Origin: CBDCGJ01 sp965216645
Lineage (GTDB): Bacteria; Pseudomonadota; Alphaproteobacteria; GCA-2731375
NCBI GenBank assembly: GCA_965216645.1
Contig: CBDCGJ010000044.1
Coordinates: 140,811 to 204,810 of the forward strand
Reading direction: 5' to 3'
DNA length: 64,000 nucleotides
Below the pieces are notes generated by a model. That model ran no database searches, had not been told where the DNA came from, and worked only from the letters and a program-made list of their open reading frames with translations. The position numbers and the translations under genes are program-made. This document shows positions 50,875 through 60,108 of this stretch, piece after piece; position 1 is the first letter of the stretch; every line of letters starts with the position of its first letter.

Positions 50875-51725
50875 TCAAACAAGGCGTCGATATCTTCCTG
50901 GGAGAAATCTTCCGCGTCGCCATCGTCGCCATCTTCGGTTGAATCCGCGATAACGGGTTTTTCCGCCGGTTTTTCGGGTTTTGGCGCGGTTTTCGGCGCC
51001 GACTTCTCGCAAGCTGGCGCCGGTTCGGTTGCGGGCGAGGCTACATTGACGTCATCGTCGCCGTTCAAAAGCGAGTCAATGTCATCCTGACCGATGCCTT
51101 CGCCCGCCAAAGCCGGACCGCTCAACAGGTTCGCCCGCTCGGTCTCAACGTCGACATTGTTCAAGTCGGCAACGTCGCCGTCTTTTTTCGTTGCTGCCGC
51201 TTCCTCGTCCTCTCCAGGGCCCCACGCGGTTTGTAGTCCCTGTAGGCGTTCCTCGATATAGGTCAGCGTATCGACCACCTTGGTGATGCGTTGGCCGGTG
51301 ATATCCTGAAAGGAGCAGGCTTCGAATATGCGCATGCAAGCGTCGACGACCGTCGCCTGGTAGGCTTCGATATCGCTCGCGTCGGCATTGATGATCTCTT
51401 CGGCCGCATCCATGATGGTGCCGGACGCTTCCTCGGTGGCTTGAACGATCGCTTCCAGCTCTCGGCCGGCGCGCGGAATCTTGTCGTCCTTTACATCGTC
51501 GGAATTCAATTCGGCAATCTCCGTGCGGACTTGACCGATCCGTTCCGCAAGATTGCGGAACTCGGTGTAGATCGTGGTGTCGATCTTGGTGAAGTATCGT
51601 TGCATGGTGGTCAACAACACTTCGGTCACGCCGGCCACGTCGCCGAGCGTGACGTCGCGATTCCGGTTGACACGAAGGTGATCGACCAGCAGTTCAATGC
51701 TCGCGGTGACGCTTTGGTCTTGCAT
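50871..51725 (-). CDS. cheZ: CheZ-family protein phosphatase
   Basis: A 284-residue protein of the CheZ family. A long helical hairpin (about residues 30-165) carries the catalytic motif CSFQDITGQRITKV with Asp141 and Gln145. It dephosphorylates CheY-P, whose gene lies 11 bases upstream. The acidic, Pro/Ala-rich C-terminal part holds two similar short motifs, GQDDIDSLLN (about 212-221) and SQEDIDALFD at the very end. CheZ normally has one C-terminal CheY-binding tail; these also resemble the CheY-binding N-terminus of FliM. Confidence 0.85.
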   Translation of the reverse strand: MQDQSVTASIELLVDHLRVNRNRDVTLGDVAGVTEVLLTTMQRYFTKIDTTIYTEFRNLAERIGQVRTEIAELNSDDVKDDKIPRAGRELEAIVQATEEASGTIMDAAEEIINADASDIEAYQATVVDACMRIFEACSFQDITGQRITKVVDTLTYIEERLQGLQTAWGPGEDEEAAATKKDGDVADLNNVDVETERANLLSGPALAGEGIGQDDIDSLLNGDDDVNVASPATEPAPACEKSAPKTAPKPEKPAEKPVIADSTEDGDDGDAEDFSQEDIDALFD

Positions 51726-51736
51726 GAAATTTCCGA

Positions 51737-52123
51737 TCAGAAGTCGCCGAGGACGGCGGACAGTTTCGTCTTCAAAGTCGCGGCGTTGAAGGGTTTGACG
51801 ATATAATTGTTAACCCCGGCTTTTTTCGCCGCGATGACATTCTCGGTCTTCGATTCCGCGGTCACCATGATAAAGGGGGTGCCGTTGATGGCGGTGTCGC
51901 CGCGCACTTCCTTCAGCAGTTGGTAACCGGTCATCGGTTCCATATTCCAATCGGAAATGATGAGGCCATAGGTCTTTTGCTTGGCCATTCCGAGCGCCTC
52001 GGAGCCGTCGCTGGCTTCGTCGACATTGTCGAAACCAAGTTGCTTCAAGAGATTTTTGATGATCCGCAACATCGTCTTGTAGTCGTCGACGATCAGGATC
52101 GGCATGTTCATATCGACCGACAT
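51737..52123 (-). CDS. cheY: CheY-like response regulator
   Basis: A 128-residue single-domain receiver: acidic pair in ILIVDDYKTMLRII, phospho-acceptor Asp58 in LIISDWNMEPMTG, Thr in IMVTAES and Lys in YIVKPFNAATL. This is the CheY pattern including the DWNMP-like loop. ATG 52123 is preferred to a GTG at 52132. It forms a pair with the CheZ gene and probably controls flagellar rotation, though no other chemotaxis gene is present. The 265 bases upstream hold promoters for this pair and for the divergent MaoC gene; none was defined with confidence. Confidence 0.9.
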   Translation of the reverse strand: MSVDMNMPILIVDDYKTMLRIIKNLLKQLGFDNVDEASDGSEALGMAKQKTYGLIISDWNMEPMTGYQLLKEVRGDTAINGTPFIMVTAESKTENVIAAKKAGVNNYIVKPFNAATLKTKLSAVLGDF

Positions 52124-52397
52124 GGTCTTCACCCTTACTTAAATTGGCACTTTTCGGTTGCGGACACACGTCGCTTCCGGTTTCGCCAAGGACAGCGTCG
52201 CGGCCCTTCGACGATCGGGTAATATGTTTACCCACCTTTTTTGAATATTCTGTTAACGTTGATGCGGTTTGCGAAAAGGCACGCGAAAAATTCTGTTTCG
52301 CTCCTATTTCGACGCCATTATATTGCGGCGCAGCTAATCTTTATTTCATCGCCCATTCGTTTTGCGCGATGTTCCTCCAACCGAATGAGAGTTCGAT

Positions 52398-52877
52398 ATG
52401 TCCGACGATACGAGTGCCGCCGCGCCCATCGACTATAGCGACCAGATACATGGCTATTTCTTCGAGGATTTGGCGGTGGGGATGTCGGCGTTCTATTCCC
52501 GTACGGTGACGGAAGCAGACATCGTTCTGTTCGCCGGCGTATCGGGCGATTTCAATCCACTGCATTTGAACCAGGAATATGCCGAGAAAACCCGATTCGG
52601 ATCCCGTATCGCCCACGGCATGTTAACCGCCAGCTTCATCTCTACGGTGGTTGGCACGAAATTGCCCGGTCCGGGCGCCGTCTATATCAAGCAGGATCTG
52701 CGGTTCACAGCGCCGGTCAAAGTCCAGGACACAGTCACCGCCGTAGCCGAAATCGTCGAGTTGGAGGAAAAACGCCGTCGTTGCAAATTGAGCACCCGCT
52801 GTGTGGTGCGGGGACAAGACGTTGTCGTTGGTGAGGCATTGTTGATGGTGCCGTCCCGAACGAAAGGCAAGGTCTAA
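52398..52877 (+). CDS. MaoC-like (R)-specific enoyl-CoA hydratase
   Basis: A 159-residue hot-dog-fold protein. The hydratase-2 motif is FAGVSGDFNPLHLNQEYA (catalytic Asp and His), followed by GSRIAHGMLTASFIS. It resembles PhaJ, which hydrates trans-2-enoyl-CoA to (R)-3-hydroxyacyl-CoA. No polyhydroxyalkanoate gene is adjacent. It precedes ribF by 14 bases and may share its transcript. Confidence 0.85.
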   Translation: MSDDTSAAAPIDYSDQIHGYFFEDLAVGMSAFYSRTVTEADIVLFAGVSGDFNPLHLNQEYAEKTRFGSRIAHGMLTASFISTVVGTKLPGPGAVYIKQDLRFTAPVKVQDTVTAVAEIVELEEKRRRCKLSTRCVVRGQDVVVGEALLMVPSRTKGKV

Positions 52878-52891
52878 GAGCGTTTTCCCTT

Positions 52892-53884
52892 ATGGATCTG
52901 TTGCGCGATTACGGGAGTACGCCGGCGGGGCATCGAGGCGCCGTCCTGGCGCTTGGAAATTTCGATGGCGTGCATCGCGGCCATCGTGCGGTGATCGCCA
53001 ACGGACAACGGATAGCGGCGGAAGCAGGGGCATCGGCAGGCGTGCTGACCTTTGAGCCGCATCCGCGCATGGTCTTCAATCCGGACGGCCCGCCGTTTCG
53101 TCTGACTTCTTTCCGGGCCAAACACCGATTGCTGAAAGACCTGGGTCTGGATGTCATGGTCGCGCTCCGCTTCAACAAGGCGCTCTACACCAAAACGGCG
53201 GAAGATTTCGTACGCGAAGTGCTGGTCGATGGCTTGGCCGTCCGACATGTCATCGTCGGCTACGACTTTGTGTTTGGCGCCAAACGTTCGGGAGACGCGG
53301 CATTGCTCTCACGCATGGGCGACGAGCTCGGATTTGCCGTCACCGTCGTCGAGCCTGTGACCCATGGGGACGATGTCTGCTCCTCGACCATTATCCGGGT
53401 GAATTTGGAGACGGGCCGCGTGCGTCGTGCCGCCGACCTGCTCGGCCATTGGTGGAGTATCGAAGGCCGGGTTCGCCGCGGCGACCAACGCGGTCGAACC
53501 ATCGGCTTCCCGACCATCAATGTCGCCATGTCTGGCCAGGTTCTGCGTCCCGCTTTGGGCGTGTATGCTGTCCATGTCGGTCTGCTCGACAACGGCCGCA
53601 CGGTCTGGCACCGGGGTGTCGCCAATATCGGCAACCGGCCGACCTTCGACGGGAAGGGCGTCTTGCTGGAAGCGCATATTTTCGACTTTGACGCGGATGT
53701 CTATGGCCGCATGGCCCGTGTGGCCTTGGTCGAACATTTGCGGGGCGAAGTGAAATTCGACGGGATCGAATCTTTAAAGGCGCAGATTGCGCGCGACGGC
53801 GAGCAGGCCCGCGCTCTGCTGGCGAAGCCGGAGAATGGTATCGACCACTTTCTCGCCGGCAATGGTGGACAAGCGCCATCCTAG
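52892..53884 (+). CDS. ribF: Bifunctional riboflavin kinase/FAD synthetase
   Basis: A 330-residue RibF. The FAD synthetase domain has ALGNFDGVHRGHRAVI and VGYDFVFGAKRSGD, and the riboflavin kinase domain has RRGDQRGRTIGFPTINV and GVANIGNRPTFDG. It turns riboflavin into FMN and FAD. The ribF - ileS - lspA order seen here is widely conserved in proteobacteria. ileS follows after 184 bases in which I saw no gene. Confidence 0.95.
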   Translation: MDLLRDYGSTPAGHRGAVLALGNFDGVHRGHRAVIANGQRIAAEAGASAGVLTFEPHPRMVFNPDGPPFRLTSFRAKHRLLKDLGLDVMVALRFNKALYTKTAEDFVREVLVDGLAVRHVIVGYDFVFGAKRSGDAALLSRMGDELGFAVTVVEPVTHGDDVCSSTIIRVNLETGRVRRAADLLGHWWSIEGRVRRGDQRGRTIGFPTINVAMSGQVLRPALGVYAVHVGLLDNGRTVWHRGVANIGNRPTFDGKGVLLEAHIFDFDADVYGRMARVALVEHLRGEVKFDGIESLKAQIARDGEQARALLAKPENGIDHFLAGNGGQAPS

Positions 53885-54068
53885 ATTGTTACAAGGCGGC
53901 ATGACGGGTGGACGGTATATACGCATCGACTATCGAATTACCGGCCCGGTCCTCGCCTAGGGGATCGGGACGCGCGCCCATGCCGTGCCGCCACAATGTC
54001 CAGATCGGATCGGCCATCGGGCGAATCTCCAGACGAATTTCGCGAATTAACGACCAAGGTATGTGGTC

Positions 54069-56885
54069 ATGACGACCGATTACAAAGACACCATTATTCT
54101 GCCGAAGACCGAGTTTCCCATGCGCGCGGGCTTGCCGAAGCGGGAGCCGGAATTCCTTAAGCGTTGGGCGGAGATGGATCTCTATCGCCGGCTGCGGGAA
54201 GATTCCAAGGGGCGGGAGATGTTCATCCTGCATGACGGACCGCCCTATGCCAACGGCAACATCCATATCGGCCACGCGCTGAACAAGATCCTGAAGGACA
54301 TTGTCAACCGATCCCAGCAAATGCTGGGTAAGGATGCCAATTATGTCCCGGGCTGGGATTGCCATGGCCTGCCGATCGAGTGGCAGATCGAACAGCGTTA
54401 TCGCGATGCCGGAAAAAACAAGGATGAAGTACCGATCGCGGAGTTCCGCAAAGAATGCCGCGACTTCGCCGAACATTGGATTGCCGTGCAATCGGAAGAG
54501 TTCCAACGCCTTGGCGTGATCGGTGATTGGGACGACCCCTACACCACCATGGCCTATGACGCCGAAGCGCAGATTGTCGCCGAGTGTCTGAAATTTCTCA
54601 TGGACGGCTCGATCTATCGTGGCGCCAAGCCGGTGATGTGGTCCGTCGTCGAGAAAACCGCGCTGGCGGAGGCGGAGATCGAGTATCACGATCATACCTC
54701 GACCACCGTGCATGTCCGCTTCCCGGTGGTCCAGGCCGGCGCGCCGGAACTTGAAGGCGCCAACGTCGTCATTTGGACGACGACGCCTTGGACCATGGCG
54801 GGTAACCGGGCGATCTGCTACGGCGCCGATCTTGCCTATAAGCTGATCGAAGTGACCGCGGTGTCCGACGATAGCCTGGCCGAAGTCGGGGAAAAGCTGC
54901 TGGTGGTGGAAGACCTGCGGGAAGATATGTGCAGTCAGGCCGGCATTGAGACGCATCGGACCCTTGCCGATGTGCCGGCATCCGCATTGGCCGCCACGAT
55001 CTGCGCCCATCCCTGGCGCGGCGCCGGATACGATTTCGACGTACCGCTGATCGCGGGAGAGCATGTCACTGCCGATCAGGGCACTGGCTTCGTCCATACG
55101 GCGCCGGGTCATGGCGCCGAGGACTATGAGGTCGGCGTCGCCCATGGTCTCGAGATTCCGCATACGGTCGGGGACGACGGCCTTTTCTACGACCATGTGC
55201 CGCTATTGGCCGGGATCCATGTCTTCAAGGCCGGCCAGCCGGTAATCGACGAGCTGACCAAGGTCGGTAAACTGTTGGCCCACGGTAAGCTGCGGCACAG
55301 TTATCCCCATAGCTGGCGTTCGAAAGCGCCGCTGATCTTCCGCAACACGCCGCAATGGTTCGTTTCCATGGAACGCCAGGGCCTGCGCGATAAGGCGCTG
55401 AAGGCGATTGACGAGGTGCGCTGGGTGCCGGCGGCGGGCCAGAACCGGATTTATTCGATGATCGCGGAACGCCCGGACTGGGTGCTGTCGCGGCAACGGG
55501 CGTGGGGCGTGCCGATTACCCTATTCGTCCACAAGGAGACGGGCGAGCCAATACGAGACGCGGCGGTCAACGACCGTATTATCGAGGCGGTGCGGGCCGG
55601 TGGCGCGGATGCTTGGTTCGATACGGACCCGGCGGCGCTATTGGGACAGGATTATCATCCCGACGATTACGAGCGGGTCGAGGACATTCTCGACGTGTGG
55701 TTCGACTCCGGCTCCACCCACGCCTTCGTTTTGGAACAGCGGGACGACCTGCAATGGCCGGCGTCGTTGTATCTGGAAGGCTCCGATCAGCATCGCGGTT
55801 GGTTCCATTCGTCGCTTCTGGTCGGCTGCGGCACCCGGGGGCGGGCACCTTACGACGCGGTGCTGACCCACGGGTTCACCCTGGATCAGGACGGCCGCAA
55901 AATGTCCAAGTCGCTCGGTAACACGGTCGCGCCGCAGCAGATTTGCGAGCAGTTCGGCGCCGACATTCTGCGTCAATGGGTGGTCAGCACCGATTACGCC
56001 ATCGACCAGTTGATCGGACCGGATATCATCAAGTCCCAGGTCGATGCCTATCGTAAGCTCCGCAACACCTTACGCTTCCTGCTCGGCAATCTCGCCGGAT
56101 TCGAGGAAAGCGAGCGGCTCGACCTTTCCGAGATGCCGGAACTCGACCGCTGGGTTCTGCATCGGTTGCATGAGCTGGACGGTTTGGTCCGGTCTTGCGT
56201 CGACGATTTCGATTTTCACCGGCTGTTTGTGGCGTTACAGAATTTCTGCATCGTCGAGCTCTCGGCCTTCTATTTCGATATTCGCAAGGACGCGCTCTAC
56301 TGCGACAGCCGCGCGGATCCGCGTCGCCGGGCGGCACGTACGGTGCTCGACCATGTATTCAACTGTCTGGTGACCTGGTTGGCGCCGATCCTCAGTTTCA
56401 CGGCGGAGGAGGCTTGGTTGAACCGCTACGGCGACGACGCGGGCCGCAGCGTGCATCGGCAGGTGTTCCCGGACGTGCCGGCGGACTGGCGGGATGAGGC
56501 GCTGGCCGCCAAATGGCGGAAGATCCGCGAGCTTCGCCGGGTCGTTACCGGCGCCTTGGAAGTCGAACGGCGGGAGAAACGCATCGGCGCCAGCCTGCAA
56601 GCGCGGGTCCTGGTACACACCACCGCAGACCATATCGCCAATCTGGACGGCGTCGATTTGGCGGAAATCGCCATCACGTCGGCCGCCGATCTAAGCGAGC
56701 GCGCGGGCCCCGACGATGCGTTCAAATTGGAAGGTGTCGAGGGCGTCGCGGTGGAAGTCTTGGCGGCGGATGGCGGCAAATGCCAGCGTTGCTGGAAGGT
56801 CCTGCCGGAAGTCGGCGGGGAAGACGGTCATAGCGAGCTCTGCCAACGCTGCGTCGATGCCGTCGATCGGGCGGCCGCCGCTTGA
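54069..56885 (+). CDS. ileS: Isoleucyl-tRNA synthetase
   Basis: A 938-residue class I synthetase. The HIGH motif is in NGNIHIGHALNK (66-69) and the KMSKS motif in GRKMSKSLGN (about 611-615). The WTTTPWTMAGNRA segment belongs to the editing domain, and the C-terminal zinc finger KCQRCWKVL ... ELCQRC is complete. These features fit the IleS1 type. ATG 54069 is used; an in-frame GTG lies two codons upstream. lspA overlaps its stop. Confidence 0.97.
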   Translation: MTTDYKDTIILPKTEFPMRAGLPKREPEFLKRWAEMDLYRRLREDSKGREMFILHDGPPYANGNIHIGHALNKILKDIVNRSQQMLGKDANYVPGWDCHGLPIEWQIEQRYRDAGKNKDEVPIAEFRKECRDFAEHWIAVQSEEFQRLGVIGDWDDPYTTMAYDAEAQIVAECLKFLMDGSIYRGAKPVMWSVVEKTALAEAEIEYHDHTSTTVHVRFPVVQAGAPELEGANVVIWTTTPWTMAGNRAICYGADLAYKLIEVTAVSDDSLAEVGEKLLVVEDLREDMCSQAGIETHRTLADVPASALAATICAHPWRGAGYDFDVPLIAGEHVTADQGTGFVHTAPGHGAEDYEVGVAHGLEIPHTVGDDGLFYDHVPLLAGIHVFKAGQPVIDELTKVGKLLAHGKLRHSYPHSWRSKAPLIFRNTPQWFVSMERQGLRDKALKAIDEVRWVPAAGQNRIYSMIAERPDWVLSRQRAWGVPITLFVHKETGEPIRDAAVNDRIIEAVRAGGADAWFDTDPAALLGQDYHPDDYERVEDILDVWFDSGSTHAFVLEQRDDLQWPASLYLEGSDQHRGWFHSSLLVGCGTRGRAPYDAVLTHGFTLDQDGRKMSKSLGNTVAPQQICEQFGADILRQWVVSTDYAIDQLIGPDIIKSQVDAYRKLRNTLRFLLGNLAGFEESERLDLSEMPELDRWVLHRLHELDGLVRSCVDDFDFHRLFVALQNFCIVELSAFYFDIRKDALYCDSRADPRRRAARTVLDHVFNCLVTWLAPILSFTAEEAWLNRYGDDAGRSVHRQVFPDVPADWRDEALAAKWRKIRELRRVVTGALEVERREKRIGASLQARVLVHTTADHIANLDGVDLAEIAITSAADLSERAGPDDAFKLEGVEGVAVEVLAADGGKCQRCWKVLPEVGGEDGHSELCQRCVDAVDRAAAA

Positions 56886-57382
56886 GCCGAGGGCAGATAT
56901 ACCGCCTAGCCGGCGCCATTGCGGTGATCGTGCTGACCGTCGATTGGCTCAGCAAATACTGGCTAATCGGCTTGATGCGGGAATTGGGGCGACCGCTCAG
57001 CCTGACCCCCTTCTTCAACTTGGTCATGGTCTGGAACGAAGGTGTCAGCTTCGGCCTCTTCCCCTCGCCCGGCGCCAGCCGTTGGTTCCTGGTGGTGATT
57101 TCTTTGGCGATCGTCGCCGGTTTGGTGATCTGGCTGCGGAAAATCGACAAACCTCTGCTCGCGGTCGCCATCGGCGGTTTGATCGGTGGCGCTCTCGGTA
57201 ATGTCTACGATCGCATCGTCTACGGTGCCGTCGCGGACTTTTTCGACGTCCATGTTTTAGGGTATCATTGGCCGGCTTTTAATATCGCCGATAGCGCGAT
57301 CAGCGTCGGCGTGGTATTGATTCTATACGATGCATTCTTCAGCAAATCCGGAGAACCGGAGGAAGGTAAGAACAGTGCATAA
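56882..57382 (+). CDS. lspA: Prolipoprotein signal peptidase
   Basis: A 166-residue aspartic membrane peptidase with four helices. TVDWLSKYWL corresponds to the DQxSK motif, VWNEGVSFGLF to the conserved Asn-Gly-Phe region, and the two catalytic aspartates are in GNVYDRIVYG and FNIADSAIS. It cleaves signal peptides of lipoproteins such as the one encoded next. The start is a TTG overlapping the ileS stop (TTGA). Confidence 0.95.
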   Translation: MSRGQIYRLAGAIAVIVLTVDWLSKYWLIGLMRELGRPLSLTPFFNLVMVWNEGVSFGLFPSPGASRWFLVVISLAIVAGLVIWLRKIDKPLLAVAIGGLIGGALGNVYDRIVYGAVADFFDVHVLGYHWPAFNIADSAISVGVVLILYDAFFSKSGEPEEGKNSA

Positions 57383-57926
57383 GCAATTTCGCGCGGGGCG
57401 GACGGTTCTTTTGGCCGTTGGTCTGAGTTTGATTCTAAGCGCTTGCAGCGGTGTGCGGGAGCAATTCGGGTTGGTCAAAAATCCGCCGGACGAGTTTTCC
57501 GTGGTCACCAAGGCGCCGTTGATCGTTCCGCCCGACTTTACCTTGCGTCCGCCGGAGCCGGGCGCGCCGCGGCCGACGGAACGGCAGCCGACCCAGATGG
57601 CGCGCAATGCCCTCGTTAGCAGCGGTGCCAGCAGCGGTAGCGGATCGGTCTCGACAGGCGAAGGTTCGCTGCTGCGTCAGGCCGGGGCGGAAACCGCATC
57701 GAACGACATTCGCCAAGTCATCGACCGGGAAAACACCATCCTCGCCGAAAAGGAAGATACCCTGATCCGCAAAATCATGTTCTGGCGCAAAGACGGGCCG
57801 TCGGGCGTGGCCCTCGATGCGCGCGCCGAGAGCAAGCGGCTACAGGATAATTCCGCGCAAGGCCGGCCGGCGACGGAGGGCGATGTCCCGATCATCAAGA
57901 AAAAAGACCGCGGCATCTTCAACTGA
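57375..57926 (+). CDS. DUF3035 lipoprotein, BamF-like
   Basis: A 183-residue lipoprotein from a GTG at 57375 with GGAGG and AAGG upstream. The signal peptide ends in the lipobox LSAC, then SGVREQFGLVKNPPDEFSVVTKAPLIVPP and FTLRPPEPGAPRPTE (the DUF3035 core, residues about 28-70), a Ser/Gly-rich linker and a helix DIRQVIDRENTILAEKED. DUF3035 includes BamF of the Caulobacter beta-barrel assembly machine. It overlaps the lspA end by 8 bases and is probably cotranscribed. Confidence 0.85.
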   Translation: MHKQFRAGRTVLLAVGLSLILSACSGVREQFGLVKNPPDEFSVVTKAPLIVPPDFTLRPPEPGAPRPTERQPTQMARNALVSSGASSGSGSVSTGEGSLLRQAGAETASNDIRQVIDRENTILAEKEDTLIRKIMFWRKDGPSGVALDARAESKRLQDNSAQGRPATEGDVPIIKKKDRGIFN

Positions 57927-57944
57927 TCTCGTCGCTGCATATTA

Positions 57945-58871
57945 ATGCGTATCGCGGTAATCGGCGCCGGTGGGGTCGGTGGCTACTATGCCGCGCGACT
58001 GGCGGCGGCCGGCGCATCGGTCCATATCGTCGCGCGGGGCGGGCATTTGGCGGCGATCCAGCAAGAAGGCCTGCGTCTGCAGGGTTCGGACGGCCATGAC
58101 GTCCTGGTGAAGCCGGATAATGCCGTCGCCGATCCAGGTCTTCTGGACCCGGTGGACCTCGTCATTCTGGGTATCAAGCTTTATGACGTCGACACGGTCG
58201 TCGATAGGCTGGCGCCGCTCCTCGGCGACGGGGGTTTGGTGTTGACGTTGCAGAACGGGGTCTACGCCCATGAACGCTGCGTGGAGGTATTGGGCGGCGA
58301 ACGGGTTTTGGGCGGCTTGACCTATGTTTCCGCCGCCATCGTCGAACCGGGCACTATTCGCCAGAACACCAGCTTCGATACGCTGGAATACGGACCCATT
58401 GTCGCCGGTGCCGCGCCGAAACGGCGTCTCGAAATTCAGTCATTGTTGTCGGCGGCCGCTGTCGATGCGGTGCCGCGCGACGACGTCGTGCGCGGGTTGT
58501 GGGAGAAGTTCGTCGGCATGGCGAGCTTTGCCGCCATCTCCTGCCTGACCCGGCAGCCGGTCGACATCATTCAACGGGATGCGGTGGCACGGGGTTTGTT
58601 CCTCCGTGCGATGCGCGAAATGGTCGCCGTGGCTGAGGCCACAGGCGTGACCTTCGCACCTGATTTCATAGAGCAAAAACTCGCCTTTACGGATGGCTAT
58701 CCCGCCGGCATGGCGCCGTCGACTTTAGTGGATTTGCGTCAAGGCCGCCGCTTGGAGATGCCGTGGCTATCCGGTTATGTCGCCGAAATGGGCCGTCGTC
58801 TCAGTATCGACGCGCCGATTCACGAGACCGCGGCAATGGCGATGCAGCCGTTCGCTGCCGGCACTGCCTGA
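57945..58871 (+). CDS. 2-dehydropantoate 2-reductase (PanE/ApbA-like)
   Basis: A 308-residue ketopantoate reductase family protein. RIAVIGAGGVGGYYAARLA binds NADP, LQNGVYAHE is typical, and the catalytic Lys is in GLWEKFVGMASFAAISCL. The C-terminal domain (MREMVAVAEATGV, DLRQGRRLEMPWLSG) is complete. Reduces ketopantoate in CoA synthesis, or another 2-oxoacid; many genomes hold several paralogues. It follows the lipoprotein gene by 18 bases. Confidence 0.85.
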   Translation: MRIAVIGAGGVGGYYAARLAAAGASVHIVARGGHLAAIQQEGLRLQGSDGHDVLVKPDNAVADPGLLDPVDLVILGIKLYDVDTVVDRLAPLLGDGGLVLTLQNGVYAHERCVEVLGGERVLGGLTYVSAAIVEPGTIRQNTSFDTLEYGPIVAGAAPKRRLEIQSLLSAAAVDAVPRDDVVRGLWEKFVGMASFAAISCLTRQPVDIIQRDAVARGLFLRAMREMVAVAEATGVTFAPDFIEQKLAFTDGYPAGMAPSTLVDLRQGRRLEMPWLSGYVAEMGRRLSIDAPIHETAAMAMQPFAAGTA

Positions 58872-58936
58872 GCGCCCTTGCCAATGGCGCCGGCATCCGC
58901 TTTGTTGGAGACTGACAAAATCGGGGAGACGCCCAG

Positions 58937-60080
58937 ATGAAGATGAAAGCCGCGGTCCTATTCGAGCAGGGCTTGGACCACCCGTTTACCGAGTCCACGC
59001 CTTTGCATGTGGAGGAGGTGGACCTGGACCCGCCGGGCGACGATGAGGTTTTGATCAAAACGGGCGCCGCCGGTCTTTGCCATTCCGATCTGTCCATGAT
59101 CCGGGGCTTGATGCAGCGCAAACTACCGATGATCCCAGGGCATGAGGGGGCTGGCGTCGTTGTCGAGGTCGGTAAGGATGTCACGCTCTGCAAACCCGGC
59201 GACCATGTGGTGATGAGCTTCGTGCCGATCTGCGGCAAGTGCGAATTCTGTACGACCGGCCGGCCAAATTTGTGCAGCACGGCCTTCAACGCCCGCGCCA
59301 CCGGTGCGCTGGTCAACGGCAATCGGCGGCTGTCCCTGAATGGGGAGCCGGTCCACCACACCAACGGCGTCTCCTGCTATGGCGAATATATGGTGGCCTG
59401 CGAGGAATCGGTGATCGTTATCGACGACGATGTTCCCATGGTCGATGCCGCTCTGTTCGGTTGCGCCGTGGTCACGGGCGTCGGCGCCGTCATCAATACC
59501 GCCAAGATCGAGCCTGGCGCGAGCATTGCCGTGGTCGGTCTCGGCGGCGTCGGATTATGTGCGTTGCTCGGTGGCGTGCTGGCCGGGGCCGGCCGCATTG
59601 TCGCGGTCGATATCGCTGACGACAAGCTCGGTTTCGCTCGTCAACTCGGCGCCACCGACACCTTCAATGCCAGCGACGCCGATTGCATCGATCAGATTAT
59701 CGAGACCACCGAGGGCGGCGTCGATTATGCCTTCGAGGTGGCTGGCGTGGTTCAGGCAATGGAAACCGCCTACAACGTCACCCGACGCGGCGGTACCACC
59801 GTCACCTCGGGCCTGTCGCACCATCTGCATAAGTTCGAGGTACCCCATGCCCAATTGGTGGTCGACGAACGCGCCATTCGCGGCAGTTATATGGGGAGCT
59901 CCATCGTGCGGCAGGACGTGCCCAAGCTCATCAATCTCTACAAGCAGGGCAAACTGCCGATCGACAAGTTGCGTAGCGGCAATATCGGTCTCCCCCGATC
60001 TCAATGCCGGCTTCGACAAGCTGGCCTCCGGCGACGCGGTCCGCCAGATGCTGGTGATGCATGACGAGTTCGACCAATAA
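58937..60080 (+). CDS. Zinc-dependent alcohol dehydrogenase, C-terminus frameshifted
   Basis: A medium-chain dehydrogenase of the class III/Rxyl_3153-like group. Catalytic zinc ligands are in GLCHSDLSM and GHEGAGVV, structural zinc in CGKCEFCTTGRPNLC, and NAD binding in AVVGLGGVGLCALLGG. After GNIGLP an extra C in the C-run at about 59993-59997 shifts the frame: as read it ends at 60064 with a foreign tail, while corrected it continues DLNAGFDKLASGDAVRQML and stops at 60080 (about 381 residues). Substrate unknown. Confidence 0.85.
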
Positions 60081-60108
60081 AGTTCGAACGCCTGCGTCGA
60101 TCGATCGA

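Noticed and set aside
53885..54068. RNA gene or riboswitch between ribF and ileS
   Set aside because: No cloverleaf and no T-box-like structure; T-boxes are also not expected before ileS in proteobacteria.
53889..55196. 435-residue antisense frame opposite ileS
   Set aside because: No domain pattern; the sense strand is clearly ileS.
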